From assembly GCF_000972785.3 (NCBI RefSeq), contig NZ_CP011253.3, forward strand, positions 1,674,001 to 1,738,000: DNA of 64,000 bases, written 5' to 3'. The translations under genes were made by a program, and so were the position numbers. Shown here in pieces: positions 9,346 through 18,020 of this stretch. Within the stretch, counting starts at the first letter, position 1; each line of letters starts with the position of its first letter. This stretch comes from Pandoraea oxalativorans. Its GTDB lineage: Bacteria > Pseudomonadota > Gammaproteobacteria > Burkholderiales > Burkholderiaceae. The notes under the pieces are model-generated. The model saw only the letters and a list, made by a program, of their open reading frames with translations, was not told the DNA's origin and did not search any database.

Positions 9346-10125
9346 GTGACATCGACCGTTCTGACCGAGCGACACGGCGCGATTGCGCTGGTCACGCTCA
9401 ATCGTCCCGAAAAGCTCAATGCGTTGACCAAGCCGATGTGGCAGGCGTTGGGCGACACGATTCTGACGTTGTCCGGGTCGCCCGATGTGCGCTGCATCGT
9501 GTTGCGAGGGGCAGGTGAAAAGGCCTTTGCGCCGGGCAACGACATCGCCGAGTTCGAGACCGATCGCGCCAACGTGGCGCAGGCGCGAACGTACGGCGCG
9601 CTCATGCATCGCACGCTCGATGCGCTCACGAACTGTCCGGTGCCGCTCGTCGCCATGATTCATGGCATCTGCGTGGGAGGCGGCATGGAAATTGCGGCGT
9701 CCTGCGACATCCGCATTTGCGGGGAGTCGAGCCGCTTCGGCGCACCGATCAACAAGCTCGGACTGGTGATGGCGCATGCGGAGCTGTCCGGCCTCGTACG
9801 CTTGCTCGGCCCGACCAAGGCGCTGGAGATTCTGCTTGAAGGCCGTATCTTCGACGCGCAGGAAGCGTTGCGCATCGGAGCTGTCACGCGTGTGGTGGCG
9901 GATAGCGACGTCACCCGCGAAGCGCTTGCAACGGCGGATCGCATCGCCGCCGGTGCACCGCTCGTCGCGCGCTGGCACAAGCGCTTCGTGCGTGAACTGG
10001 TGAGTGGCAAGCCCCTCACCCCCGCGCAGATCGACGAAGGGTTCGCGTGCTTCGGCACCGCCGATTTTCAGGCGGGTTACCGCGCGCTCCTTGCGAAGAC
10101 GACACCGGTGTTCGAGGGCCGCTGA
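9346..10125 (+). CDS. Enoyl-CoA hydratase/isomerase family protein (crotonase fold)
   Basis: This 259-residue crotonase-fold enzyme probably hydrates or isomerises an acyl-CoA. Family marks include VTLNRPEKLNALT (about residues 17-29), the oxyanion-hole segment GAGEKAFAPGNDIAEFE (about 54-70) and IHGICVGGGMEIAASCD (about 105-121). The GTG at 9346 is chosen because AGGAGG lies at 9336-9341; an in-frame ATG at 9322 is the alternative. The normal second glutamate region of true hydratases is only partly conserved, so the reaction is uncertain. It is followed after one base by a CoA-transferase, implying one transcript and a shared pathway. Confidence 0.85.
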   Translation: MTSTVLTERHGAIALVTLNRPEKLNALTKPMWQALGDTILTLSGSPDVRCIVLRGAGEKAFAPGNDIAEFETDRANVAQARTYGALMHRTLDALTNCPVPLVAMIHGICVGGGMEIAASCDIRICGESSRFGAPINKLGLVMAHAELSGLVRLLGPTKALEILLEGRIFDAQEALRIGAVTRVVADSDVTREALATADRIAAGAPLVARWHKRFVRELVSGKPLTPAQIDEGFACFGTADFQAGYRALLAKTTPVFEGR

Positions 10126-10126
10126 A

Positions 10127-11374
10127 ATGACCGATGCGAAAGCAGACACGGCAAAAAAAGGCGGGCCGTTACAGGGCGTGAAGGTGATCGAACTGTCGCA
10201 CATCATGTCTGGCCCGGTGTGCGGGATGATGCTCGCGGACATGGGCGCGGATGTCATCAAGGTCGAGAAGATGGACGGCGACGACGCGCGCCGTTTCGCG
10301 CCGATCCTCTCGCACGGCGAGTCGGCGTCGTTCATGATGCTCAACCGCAACAAGCGCGGCATCGCGCTCAATCTCAAGACAGAGGGGGGCAAGGCCGTGT
10401 TGCGCAAGATGCTCGCGAGTGCCGATGTCGTCACCGAGAACTATCGCAAGGGCACGATGGAAAAGCTGGGCCTTGGCTACGACACGTTGCGCGAAGCCAA
10501 CCCGGGGCTGATCTACTGTTCCATCTCGGGCTATGGGCGCACGGGGCCCTATGCAGACAAAGGCGGATTCGATCTGATCGCACAGGGCTTGTCGGGATTG
10601 ATGAGCGTGACGGGCGAGCCGGGGCAAGCGCCCATCAAGGCCGGGTCGCCGATTGCCGACATCAACGCGGGCATTCTGGCGGCGCTCGGCATCTCGGCCG
10701 CTTACGCGCACCGGTTGCGCACCGGGCAGGGGCAGATCGTGGACACATCGCTGCTCGAAGCAGGTTTTCAGCAGATGTACTGGGCGGCTGCAAACTTCTT
10801 CGCCAGTGGCGAGAATCCGCCGAAGTTCGGCTCCGCCAATCCGACGAGCACGCCGTATCAGGCGTTTCGCACGCAAGACGGCTGGATCAACATCGGTGCC
10901 GCGAATCAGGCCAATTACGAACGTCTGCTGCAAGTGCTCGACGCACCGGAAATCGCCGACGATCCGCGCTTTGCCACCAATGCGGGACGCACCGCCCATC
11001 GCGACGAACTCGTCGAGCGCCTCACCGCCTATCTGGTGCGCGATACGACGCAACGCTGGGTGGAACGGCTCGACGCGGTCGGTCTGCCGGTCGGGCCGGT
11101 GCTGCCCATTTCCGAGGCCGTGTCGCATCCGCAGATCGTGGCGCGCGAGATGGTGGTCGAAACGCAGCATCCGCTCGATGGCCCCACGCGCAGCATCGGT
11201 CTGCCGATTCGTTTCTCCGAGACGCCGAAGTGCACCGGCGGGCCCGCTCCGCGGCTGGGCGAGCACACTTCCGAGGTGTTGGCCGAATATGGCTTCGATG
11301 CCGCGCACGTGCGCGACCTGATCGCGCAAGGCGCGGTGCATGCACTGGAAGAGGGGGCTGCAATGACGACATGA
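10127..11374 (+). CDS. CaiB/BaiF (family III) CoA-transferase
   Basis: This 415-residue enzyme moves CoA between carboxylic acids. Typical motifs are GVKVIELSHIMSGPVCGMML (residues about 15-34) and ADMGADVIKVEKMDGDDARR, which leads to the expected catalytic-Asp region. LNRNKRGIALNLK and GYGRTGPYADKGGFDL, the latter near residue 145, are also typical. The catalytic Asp equivalent is within DLIAQGLSGLMS or close by. The start ATG at 10127 is one base after the hydratase stop codon. Together the pair suggests CoA activation of an organic acid followed by hydration. Regulation is probably by the divergent GntR protein. Confidence 0.9.
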   Translation: MTDAKADTAKKGGPLQGVKVIELSHIMSGPVCGMMLADMGADVIKVEKMDGDDARRFAPILSHGESASFMMLNRNKRGIALNLKTEGGKAVLRKMLASADVVTENYRKGTMEKLGLGYDTLREANPGLIYCSISGYGRTGPYADKGGFDLIAQGLSGLMSVTGEPGQAPIKAGSPIADINAGILAALGISAAYAHRLRTGQGQIVDTSLLEAGFQQMYWAAANFFASGENPPKFGSANPTSTPYQAFRTQDGWINIGAANQANYERLLQVLDAPEIADDPRFATNAGRTAHRDELVERLTAYLVRDTTQRWVERLDAVGLPVGPVLPISEAVSHPQIVAREMVVETQHPLDGPTRSIGLPIRFSETPKCTGGPAPRLGEHTSEVLAEYGFDAAHVRDLIAQGAVHALEEGAAMTT

Positions 11375-11581
11375 TGTATGTCTTGCTGCCGAAGTGCGGA
11401 TTCTCCGCGAGTTGACTCGCGAAACTTCACCGAGCGGTAATTTCAGCGAACTTCCCTTCCGGTCGCCGGTCGGTTTTTGAACTGGCGGCGACATCTTCAT
11501 TTCTCGACGACGTGCGCGAAGTGGGGGCGCTCGCCCGCCCCGATCAATGCGACCCGACGCAACGTCGTGAGGAGGGAAGGC
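11375..11581. other. Intergenic stretch before the GH15 operon
   Basis: These 207 bp (385 bp to the GH15 start if the small gene at 11582 is not real) contain no recognised gene or RNA. The 3' part should carry a promoter. I see no clear terminator for the CoA-transferase gene. Confidence 0.4.
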
Positions 11582-11776
11582 ATGACCCCTGGCACAATCC
11601 CCGGCAATTCACCCATTGCATCACCCACACGGTGGCTCTACGTCCGCGAGGCGCGTACCATTGGACCTCGTACGCTTGCGCTCCCCCGGTCATTGGCGAC
11701 GATGTCGCACAGGGTGATGGCTTCGGGGGCGTTGGTCCTCTCCTGTTCGCGAGGTGAGCATGCCGGCACGTATTGA
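11582..11776 (+). CDS. Possible small protein overlapping the glucoamylase-like gene
   Basis: This 64-codon frame starts at the ATG at 11582 with a very strong ribosome-binding site, GAGGAGGG at 11569-11576. It overlaps the GH15 gene by 17 bp, so ribosomes ending here would sit at the GH15 start. The product is basic and Arg/Ser/Pro-rich with no recognised domain. It could be a translationally coupled leader or a spurious frame. Only the ribosome-binding site and overlap support it. Confidence 0.3.
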   Translation: MTPGTIPGNSPIASPTRWLYVREARTIGPRTLALPRSLATMSHRVMASGALVLSCSRGEHAGTY

Positions 11777-13640
11777 AGATTACGCAATGATTGGCGACTG
11801 CCGAAGCGCCGCGCTGGTCGCGCGCGACGGCTCCATCGACTGGCTCTGCTGGCCGTACTTCGATTCCCCGGCGTGCTTCGCCGCGTTACTCGGCGGCCCT
11901 GAGCATGGCCGCTGGCGAATTGCCCCCGAAGATCCGCGCGCTACTTCCACACGCCGCTACCACGACGACACGCTGATTCTCGAGACGCGTTTCGAGACGG
12001 TGGAAGGCTGCGTCGCCGTGATCGACTTCATGCCGTTGCGCGATGGTGCGGCGGATCTCGTGCGGCTGGTGAAAGGCGTGCATGGCACCGTGACGATGTC
12101 GATGGAACTGGTCCTGCGCTTCGATTACGGCGCATCGGTGCCGTGGTCGCGTCCGCTCGATGCCGACGACCCGACCGGACCTGGTATGCGCCTCATCGCC
12201 GGGCCGGACAAGGTCGTGATGCGCACGCCCGTCGAGATTCAGGATGTGCCGGGCAGCCTGCGCGCGCGCTTCGAGGTGACGGCGGGCGAGACGGTGCCGT
12301 TCGTGCTCTCGCGTGTGCCGTCGCATCACGCCGATCCCCGCGAGATCGATCCGCTCGCCGCATTGGCCGATACCGAGCGCTACTGGCGCACCTGGGCCAA
12401 TCGCTGTCAGCTTGACGGACGATGGTCGTCGGCGATTCGTCGCTCCCTCATCGTGCTCAAAGCGCTCACGTTCGTGCCGACGGGCGGCGTGGTCGCGGCA
12501 CCCACGACATCGCTGCCGGAACAATTGGGCGGCGAGCGTAACTGGGACTATCGCTATTGCTGGTTGCGAGACGCCACGCTGACGTTGCAGGCGCTCATGC
12601 TCGGCGGCTATTACACCGAAGCGAACGACTGGAGTCACTGGCTCGTGCGTGCGGTGGCGGGCGCGCCGTCGCAGGTGCAGATCATGTATGGCCTGTCCGG
12701 CGAGCGGCGTCTGCCCGAATGGGAAGTCGGCTGGTTACCGGGCTACGAAGGCGCGAAGCCGGTGCGGGTCGGCAACGGTGCGGTGGGCCAGTTGCAGTTG
12801 GATGTCTACGGTGAGGTGATGGACGCGCTGCATCAGTCCCGTCTCGGCGGATTGCCGCCGGTCGACGCCACCTGGGAGGTGCAGACGAAGCTCGTCGCGC
12901 ATCTCGAAACCGTGTGGCGCGAGCCGGACGAGGGTATTTGGGAAGTGCGTGGTGGGCGACAGCACTTCACGTATTCGAAGGTAATGGCGTGGGTCGCATT
13001 CGATCGCGCGATCAAGTCGGCCGAGCGTTTCGGTTTGCCGGGGCCGGTGGATCACTGGCGTCGGCTGTGCAAGGAGATTCACGCCGACGTCTGCGCCAAC
13101 GGTTTCGACAAGGAGCGCAACGCGTTTATGCAGGCGTACGGTTCGTCGGAGATGGATGCGAGCGCGTTGATGATCCCGCTCGTGGGGTTCTTGCCCCCGG
13201 ACGATCCGCGCGTGGTCGGTACCGTCGAGGCGGTCGAGCGCGAACTCATGCGCGACGGGCTGGTGGAGCGTTACCGCACGAGCCGCGTCGACGACGGGTT
13301 GCCGGCGGGCGAGGGCGCGTTCCTCGCATGCAGCTTCTGGATGGTCGATTGCCTTGTAATGATCGGCCGTCAGCGCGATGCCCGGGCGTTGTTCGAGCGG
13401 TTGCTGTCGTTGCGCAACGACGTCGGGTTGCTCGCCGAGGAATACGACACCGCGCATGGGCGTCAGGTCGGCAACTTCCCGCAGGCGTTCTCGCACATTG
13501 CACTGGTGCATGCGGCGATTCGTCTGGACGCCCTCGCCGACGAGGACCGGGCCGACGACGACGCCGGTGCGCGTCAGACGGACGACGAAGCGCGCTACGA
13601 GCATGTGGGCTATCGCGCGGATAAGGCAGTCAGAGTCTGA
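11760..13640 (+). CDS. Glycoside hydrolase family 15 protein (glucoamylase/trehalase-like)
   Basis: This 626-residue (alpha/alpha)6-barrel enzyme probably hydrolyses alpha-glucosidic bonds in glucans or trehalose. The N-terminal beta-domain begins IEDYAMIGDCRSAALV and GSIDWLCWPYFDSPACFA. The GH15 substrate-site segment NWDYRYCWLRDATLTL is near residues 261-276 and the catalytic-base region LLAEEYD near residue 557. The ATG at 11760 has GAGGTG just upstream. No signal peptide is present, so it is cytoplasmic. No trehalose or glycogen genes adjoin it. It ends 4 bp from the convergent MocR gene. Confidence 0.9.
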   Translation: MPARIEDYAMIGDCRSAALVARDGSIDWLCWPYFDSPACFAALLGGPEHGRWRIAPEDPRATSTRRYHDDTLILETRFETVEGCVAVIDFMPLRDGAADLVRLVKGVHGTVTMSMELVLRFDYGASVPWSRPLDADDPTGPGMRLIAGPDKVVMRTPVEIQDVPGSLRARFEVTAGETVPFVLSRVPSHHADPREIDPLAALADTERYWRTWANRCQLDGRWSSAIRRSLIVLKALTFVPTGGVVAAPTTSLPEQLGGERNWDYRYCWLRDATLTLQALMLGGYYTEANDWSHWLVRAVAGAPSQVQIMYGLSGERRLPEWEVGWLPGYEGAKPVRVGNGAVGQLQLDVYGEVMDALHQSRLGGLPPVDATWEVQTKLVAHLETVWREPDEGIWEVRGGRQHFTYSKVMAWVAFDRAIKSAERFGLPGPVDHWRRLCKEIHADVCANGFDKERNAFMQAYGSSEMDASALMIPLVGFLPPDDPRVVGTVEAVERELMRDGLVERYRTSRVDDGLPAGEGAFLACSFWMVDCLVMIGRQRDARALFERLLSLRNDVGLLAEEYDTAHGRQVGNFPQAFSHIALVHAAIRLDALADEDRADDDAGARQTDDEARYEHVGYRADKAVRV

Positions 13641-13644
13641 CGTC

Positions 13645-14988
13645 TTATTCGGTCAGATCGAAATCGTCTTCCTTCGCGTTCAGAATGTCGGCGAGCGTGC
13701 GCAATCCTGTATCGAGCAACTCGATGGACGGTCCGGCCAGCGCCAGGCGCACGGCGTTCGGCGCATGACCGTTTGAAATGGCAAACGTGGTCGACGGCGT
13801 CAGCCCGATGTCATGTCGGGCGGCCGCGGCCACCAGCGCCTGCGAGCGCCAATGCGCGGGCAGCGTCAGCCAGAGGTGGTAGCTCTTGCTGCTGGTGCGC
13901 ACGTCGAATCCCGCGAGGCAAGTCGCAGCGACTTGCTGACGCGCGCGTGCGTCGCTGCGTTTGAGCTGCACGAGCGTATCGACGGTGCCGTCGCTCATCA
14001 TGCGTTGCGCGGCGGCGAAGGCATAGCCCGATGCTGTCCATCCCCCTGAGCGCACGGCGGCCATCACGCTGTCCCGCAGCCTCGGCGGCGTCACGAGAAA
14101 TCCCAGATTCAGTCCCGGCGCGACCTTCTTGGACAGACTGTCGACCACCAGGCAATGGTCGGGCGCATCGGCCGCGAGCGGCGTTGCGTCGTCGAGAAAA
14201 CCGTAGACGTTGTCTTCGATCACCGTGATGTTCAGCTTCTCGACGATGCGCAGTAGCTCGGCACGCCGTACCGGGGGCATTGTCATCCCGAGCGGACTTT
14301 GAATCGATGGCTGAAGGTAAACGGTCGAGAGATTGCCGTCCCGATGAGCGCGCTCAATCGCCTCGGGTCGCACGCCGGACTCATCCATCGCCAGCGGCAC
14401 CAATGCGATACCGAGTCGCGCCGCAATCCCTTTGATAAACGGGTAGGTCAGCATCTCGACGCCGCAGCGCCCGCCCGGCGGCACGACGGCGGCCAGTGCT
14501 GCGGCGATGCTTTGCCGTCCTGCACCAGTGAAGACGAGTTGATCCGGAGACGGCGTCCACGGTCCTGCGGCGAGAAATGCCGCCGCCGTGTTGCGTACGG
14601 CGACCGTGCCGCCACTGGCCGCCGGACGCAGCGCCAGTTCGAGATCCATCGGCCGTTCCAGCCCCGCAAGACTCTTCGCGATCAGCGCTGATTGTTCCGG
14701 GAGGATCGGAAAATTGAATTCGAGATCGATGCGAACACCCCGCGGTTCGCCCGGTGCCGCGACGCCGCGCTTCGCTTCTCCCGACACAAACGTTCCCCGG
14801 CCGACCTCACCGACGACCAGCCCGCGCCGGAGTAATTCGGCGTAGACGCGGCTTGCCGTCGAGGCTGCAATGCCGTGCCGATCGGCAAAGTCGCGCTGAG
14901 GCGGGAGCCGGTCGCCGGGCCCGAGCGCGCCCTGCGCAATGTCTGCTGCAATCCGGTCGGCAAGCGTCAGATAGTCGGCCTTCGTCAT
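13645..14988 (-). CDS. MocR-type GntR/aminotransferase transcriptional regulator
   Basis: This 447-residue fusion has an N-terminal GntR winged helix (about residues 1-75, including LPPQRDFADRHGIAAS and YAELLRRGLVVGEVGRGTFV) and a fold-type I aminotransferase domain. The expected PLP lysine is in VVDSLSKKVAPGLNLGFLV (about residues 290-308). MocR proteins usually sense PLP or an amino acid adduct and control a divergent gene. The start ATG is at 14986-14988. Three direct repeats of ATTGCACC precede it, then an IS110 transposase, so its original divergent partner may now be displaced. Confidence 0.9.
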   Translation of the reverse strand: MTKADYLTLADRIAADIAQGALGPGDRLPPQRDFADRHGIAASTASRVYAELLRRGLVVGEVGRGTFVSGEAKRGVAAPGEPRGVRIDLEFNFPILPEQSALIAKSLAGLERPMDLELALRPAASGGTVAVRNTAAAFLAAGPWTPSPDQLVFTGAGRQSIAAALAAVVPPGGRCGVEMLTYPFIKGIAARLGIALVPLAMDESGVRPEAIERAHRDGNLSTVYLQPSIQSPLGMTMPPVRRAELLRIVEKLNITVIEDNVYGFLDDATPLAADAPDHCLVVDSLSKKVAPGLNLGFLVTPPRLRDSVMAAVRSGGWTASGYAFAAAQRMMSDGTVDTLVQLKRSDARARQQVAATCLAGFDVRTSSKSYHLWLTLPAHWRSQALVAAAARHDIGLTPSTTFAISNGHAPNAVRLALAGPSIELLDTGLRTLADILNAKEDDFDLTE

Positions 14989-14990
14989 AT

Positions 14991-15053
14991 ATTGCACCGA
15001 GAGCAATGTTTCAATTGCACCGAATTTAACATCGGAGCATTCTGATTGCACCT
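14991..15053. promoter_or_regulatory. Direct repeats of ATTGCACC upstream of mocR
   Basis: ATTGCACCGA occurs at 14991-15000 and 15014-15023, and ATTGCACCT at 15045-15053, giving start spacings of 23 and 31 bp. MocR regulators of the PdxR/GabR type bind direct repeats next to their own gene, so these are probable operators. The first copy abuts the start codon. Confidence 0.55.
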
Positions 15054-15099
15054 GATCTTGGCGATGACTTTCACGCCGCAGGTTTCATTGCTCTGGAGA

Positions 15100-16250
15100 T
15101 ACCGTCTTGCCCGTCAAGCGATTGCGACGTAGTTCGCCCGATAAGGCTGTCGTGTCTTCAGAACGCCGAAACACAGATGCACAAGCTTACGCATTGCAGC
15201 GCCGAGTATAGACATGGTGGATTTGCCACGCGCTGCCAAGCGTTCACACAATGCCTTGATGTGGGGGTTATAGCGTTTAGCGACGACGGCCGCCATGTAG
15301 AGAGTTGCCCGTACCTTGGGCGGCCCGGCCTTCGATAAACGTGAAGGGCCCTGGATCGACGATCCCGACTGCCTCTGCACCGGCACCAGGCCGAGATACG
15401 CCGCAAGTTGTTCTGCAGAATCGAAGTGGCGCGCGTGCATGATGGCAAGCAGCGTGCGGCCTACCTGAGGGCCAACTGCCGGGATACTTTGCAGCAGCAT
15501 CAAGTTTGCTTTAAGGCCCGGATGGGCAGCAATGTGATCATCGATCTCGCGTTGCAGGCTGGCTAAATGGCGCTCCAAAAACTCGATCGTCTCGAGAATC
15601 GAATGCAGGACTAGCGCCGTTGGAGCCGTGATTTCCGCTTTCTCATGCCGGTTGCGCTCACGCTGAAGATCTTGTGCAAGCGCTTCACGGCGCGCCATCA
15701 GTGCTTGAAGTATGCGAGCCTCGGGCGCTGGAGGACTCCAGCGCATTGGCTGTGCGTGCATCGCAAAGCGCGCTAACACGTGGCTGTCTACCATGTCGTT
15801 CTTCGTGCGCACGCCCATTCCCGTCGCAAAAGCACGCACCTGCGCAGGATTAACGACAGACACGGAGAGCCCGGCATCGTGCAGGCCACACGCGGCCATC
15901 TCGTGATAGACGCCGGTACCTTCGAGCGCGACATGTACGTGGCTCGGCTCGGTGTGTCTCTTGCCCAACCAGCCCAACAGATCGGTTAGGCCGGCGCGGC
16001 TATTGGCAACAACCTTCGTACTACGCTTGCCGTTTGTCATGTCCAGCAGGCAGCAATCCAGCTTGGCTTTGGCAACATCAATACCGAGGTAGAACATCAA
16101 TTTGATCCTTAATCGAGGAATCAATACCAACTCACCCACTTGCCTTGTACATACAGGGTCCACGCCCTTGGCTACCGTTCAGTGTCTGTGCTGGTGAGGG
16201 CGAGGCGAAGGGCATTATCTCCACAGCAAGGTCCAAGCCTTCAGGCTCCA
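15100..16250 (-). mobile_element. IS110-family insertion sequence (boundaries approximate)
   Basis: The element is defined by its DEDD transposase at 15114-16097. IS110 elements lack ordinary terminal inverted repeats and make no useful target duplication, so the ends cannot be fixed from this copy alone. The noncoding part before the transposase start (from 16098 rightwards) is much longer than that after its stop (about 15060-15113), as in the IS110 subgroup, where the long left-end region encodes the bridge RNA. It separates the mocR control region from the TauE-like gene. Confidence 0.6.
15114..16097 (-). CDS. IS110-family transposase (DEDD)
   Basis: This 327-residue transposase has the N-terminal RuvC-like DEDD domain, with first Asp in FYLGIDVAKAKLD, Glu in VALEGTGVYHE and Asp residues in TKNDMVDSHVLARFA (about residues 95-110). 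A coiled linker and the C-terminal transposase_20 domain follow, with LQSIPAVGPQVGRTLLAIM and the serine-bearing RQSGSSIQGPSRLSK. The start is the ATG at 16095-16097. It is intact and full length, hence possibly active. Confidence 0.92.
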   Translation of the reverse strand: MFYLGIDVAKAKLDCCLLDMTNGKRSTKVVANSRAGLTDLLGWLGKRHTEPSHVHVALEGTGVYHEMAACGLHDAGLSVSVVNPAQVRAFATGMGVRTKNDMVDSHVLARFAMHAQPMRWSPPAPEARILQALMARREALAQDLQRERNRHEKAEITAPTALVLHSILETIEFLERHLASLQREIDDHIAAHPGLKANLMLLQSIPAVGPQVGRTLLAIMHARHFDSAEQLAAYLGLVPVQRQSGSSIQGPSRLSKAGPPKVRATLYMAAVVAKRYNPHIKALCERLAARGKSTMSILGAAMRKLVHLCFGVLKTRQPYRANYVAIA

Positions 16251-16376
16251 AACATGCTCACTTCACCTCATGTGACGGTAGCTAACCATCACGAAGACGA
16301 AGATACAAGGCTCCGTGTTGGCACTGTCGTGGTTTTCCGTACTCAGCGTATCGTTGTCGATGTCCCCGGGGAGGGC
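16098..16376. other. IS110 left-end noncoding region and promoter of the TauE-like gene
   Basis: These 279 bp contain no supported gene. On the minus strand, upstream of the transposase, several short self-complementary stretches occur, such as AGCCTGAAGGCT (rc of 16230-16241 area) and ACCTTG/CAAGGT-like pairs, as expected for a structured IS110 bridge RNA. The part nearest 16376 should be the original promoter of the exporter gene. No exact IS end can be placed. Confidence 0.4.
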
Positions 16377-17159
16377 ATGATGGCGCTGCCTTCGTACGTC
16401 TCTGAATTGACGCTCGCGTCCATCGTCGTGGCGTTCGCCGCCGTGTTCCTGATTTCGTTCATGAAGGGCGCCTTCGGGGGCGGCTTCTCCATCGTCGGCA
16501 TTCCACTGCTGTCGTTCGTCATGGACCCGGTGAGCGCGGGTGGCCTGCTCGCGCCGTTGTTCATCGCGATGGATCTGTTCGCGCTGCGCTATTGGAAACC
16601 GTCTACGTGGTCGCGTCCCGACCTTGCGCGGTTGGTGCCCGGATTACTCGCAGGGATCGCGATGGGGTACTTGCTATTTCGCGTGCTCGACCACCGCGCC
16701 ATCTCCATCGTGATGGCGCTGATCACATTGGCGTTCGTGGGCTTGTGGCTGATCTCGGGCGCGAAGCAAGGCGTGCGCGAACGCTCGACACCGAAGGCCA
16801 TTACGGCGGGTGTGGCGTCTGGGGTGACGACGATGGTCGCGCACTCCGGCGGCCCGCCGCTGGCGATGTATCTGCTGCCGCTGGGCCTGAGCAAGGAGGT
16901 GTACGCGGGCACTACCAGCCTGTTTTTCACCGTCGGTAATGCGGCGAAAGCGGTGCCGTGGCTCTTGCTGGTTCGCCCGACGGGGTCGGTCTGGGTGCTC
17001 ATGGGGATCTGCCTTTTCGCCATCCCTGCGGGCGTGCTCTCGGGCTGGCGACTGCACGCGCGTCTCGATCAACGCCAGATTTACCGGGCTTGCTACGGAC
17101 TGCTGGTCGTCACGGCGATCGAGCTGTTGTGGGACGGCATCTCCGGCTATCTCGTCTGA
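16377..17159 (+). CDS. TSUP/TauE-SafE family sulfite/organosulfonate exporter-like membrane protein
   Basis: This 260-residue membrane protein has about eight hydrophobic spans in two similar halves. The typical TauE/SafE glycine-rich stretch after helix 1, FMKGAFGGGFSIVGIPLLSF, is near residues 28-47, and its internal echo near residues 145-175 is ASGVTTMVAHSGGPPLAMYL. The ATG at 16377 follows GGGGAGG; upstream in-frame codons belong to the insertion sequence. Family members export sulfite, sulfoacetate or similar anions. The IS110 element lies between it and the MocR regulator, which may once have been its divergent controller. Confidence 0.85.
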   Translation: MMALPSYVSELTLASIVVAFAAVFLISFMKGAFGGGFSIVGIPLLSFVMDPVSAGGLLAPLFIAMDLFALRYWKPSTWSRPDLARLVPGLLAGIAMGYLLFRVLDHRAISIVMALITLAFVGLWLISGAKQGVRERSTPKAITAGVASGVTTMVAHSGGPPLAMYLLPLGLSKEVYAGTTSLFFTVGNAAKAVPWLLLVRPTGSVWVLMGICLFAIPAGVLSGWRLHARLDQRQIYRACYGLLVVTAIELLWDGISGYLV

Positions 17160-17287
17160 ATCTCATTGCGGCGGTGCGGGGCAGGGGAACGTGGGGCGTT
17201 AAAGGATTTCGCGAAATATGCCGTAATACTTTCGGATCCTTACTTTCTCTCATTCATTCCCCCATTCCTCGGAGACCCCCTCGCTCC

Positions 17288-17842
17288 ATGACGATCATTA
17301 TTCCGACCAAGGGCAACGCGACTTCCAGCATGCTCGAGATCTGGCAGTCGCATATCCAGCAACAGCAGGCGGATAAGGCGCAGGCGGCGACCAGGACGGC
17401 AGCCGCTACGGGCACCGTCAATCAGGCGGCTCCGACGAAGTCGACCGGTGCCGACGACACGGCCAAACCGGCGGCCGCCAACACGGACGCCACGACCACC
17501 GATGCTGCCGAGAACAACGGCGTGAGCCGGCTGGGCGACAAAACGCTGGTGGATCTGCGCTCGATGAACGAAACCGCCAAGCAGCAGGGGCAGGCGCAGG
17601 CCGCGACGGACGCCGGCGCAGGCGACGACATCAAGTCGCAGACCATCCGCAAGCTCAAGGAAATGCTGGCGAAGGTGATGAAGCAGTTGGACGCGGTGCG
17701 CGCCAACGACCGTCTGCCGCCCGAGGACAAGCTCCAGCAGACAAACGCGCTCTCCGCTCAGGCCATGTCGATTCAGGCGCAGATTCTCGCGCTCATGGCC
17801 CCGACGAAGGCCACCGGCAACAACGTCGACACGACCGCCTGA
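17288..17842 (+). CDS. FlxA-like coiled-coil protein of unknown function
   Basis: This 184-residue protein has a low-complexity Ala/Thr/Gln/Asp middle (about residues 25-85) and a C-terminal helical region (about 118-170) such as IRKLKEMLAKVMKQLDAV and PPEDKLQQTNALSAQAM, which resembles FlxA-like proteins. The start ATG at 17288 is the first good one after the exporter gene; no signal peptide is visible. It stands alone between an exporter and an efflux pump. FlxA-like proteins are often linked to motility or secretion regulons, but nothing here shows that. The family call is tentative. Confidence 0.6.
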   Translation: MTIIIPTKGNATSSMLEIWQSHIQQQQADKAQAATRTAAATGTVNQAAPTKSTGADDTAKPAAANTDATTTDAAENNGVSRLGDKTLVDLRSMNETAKQQGQAQAATDAGAGDDIKSQTIRKLKEMLAKVMKQLDAVRANDRLPPEDKLQQTNALSAQAMSIQAQILALMAPTKATGNNVDTTA

Positions 17843-18020
17843 CGACCGCCGTTTTCGGCCGGCGTATCTCTGCGCATCTTTCACATCGCAGTGATGCGCC
17901 GGACGGATCGATTGCTGCAAAACATGCAACGATGCGCACCTGTGAAGCGCGCTAAAACTCCGCTTTCGCTTAATTCTTCTCCGAGCCCCGGCTGACGGCC
18001 GTGTCTCGTCCCCGTGCCGC

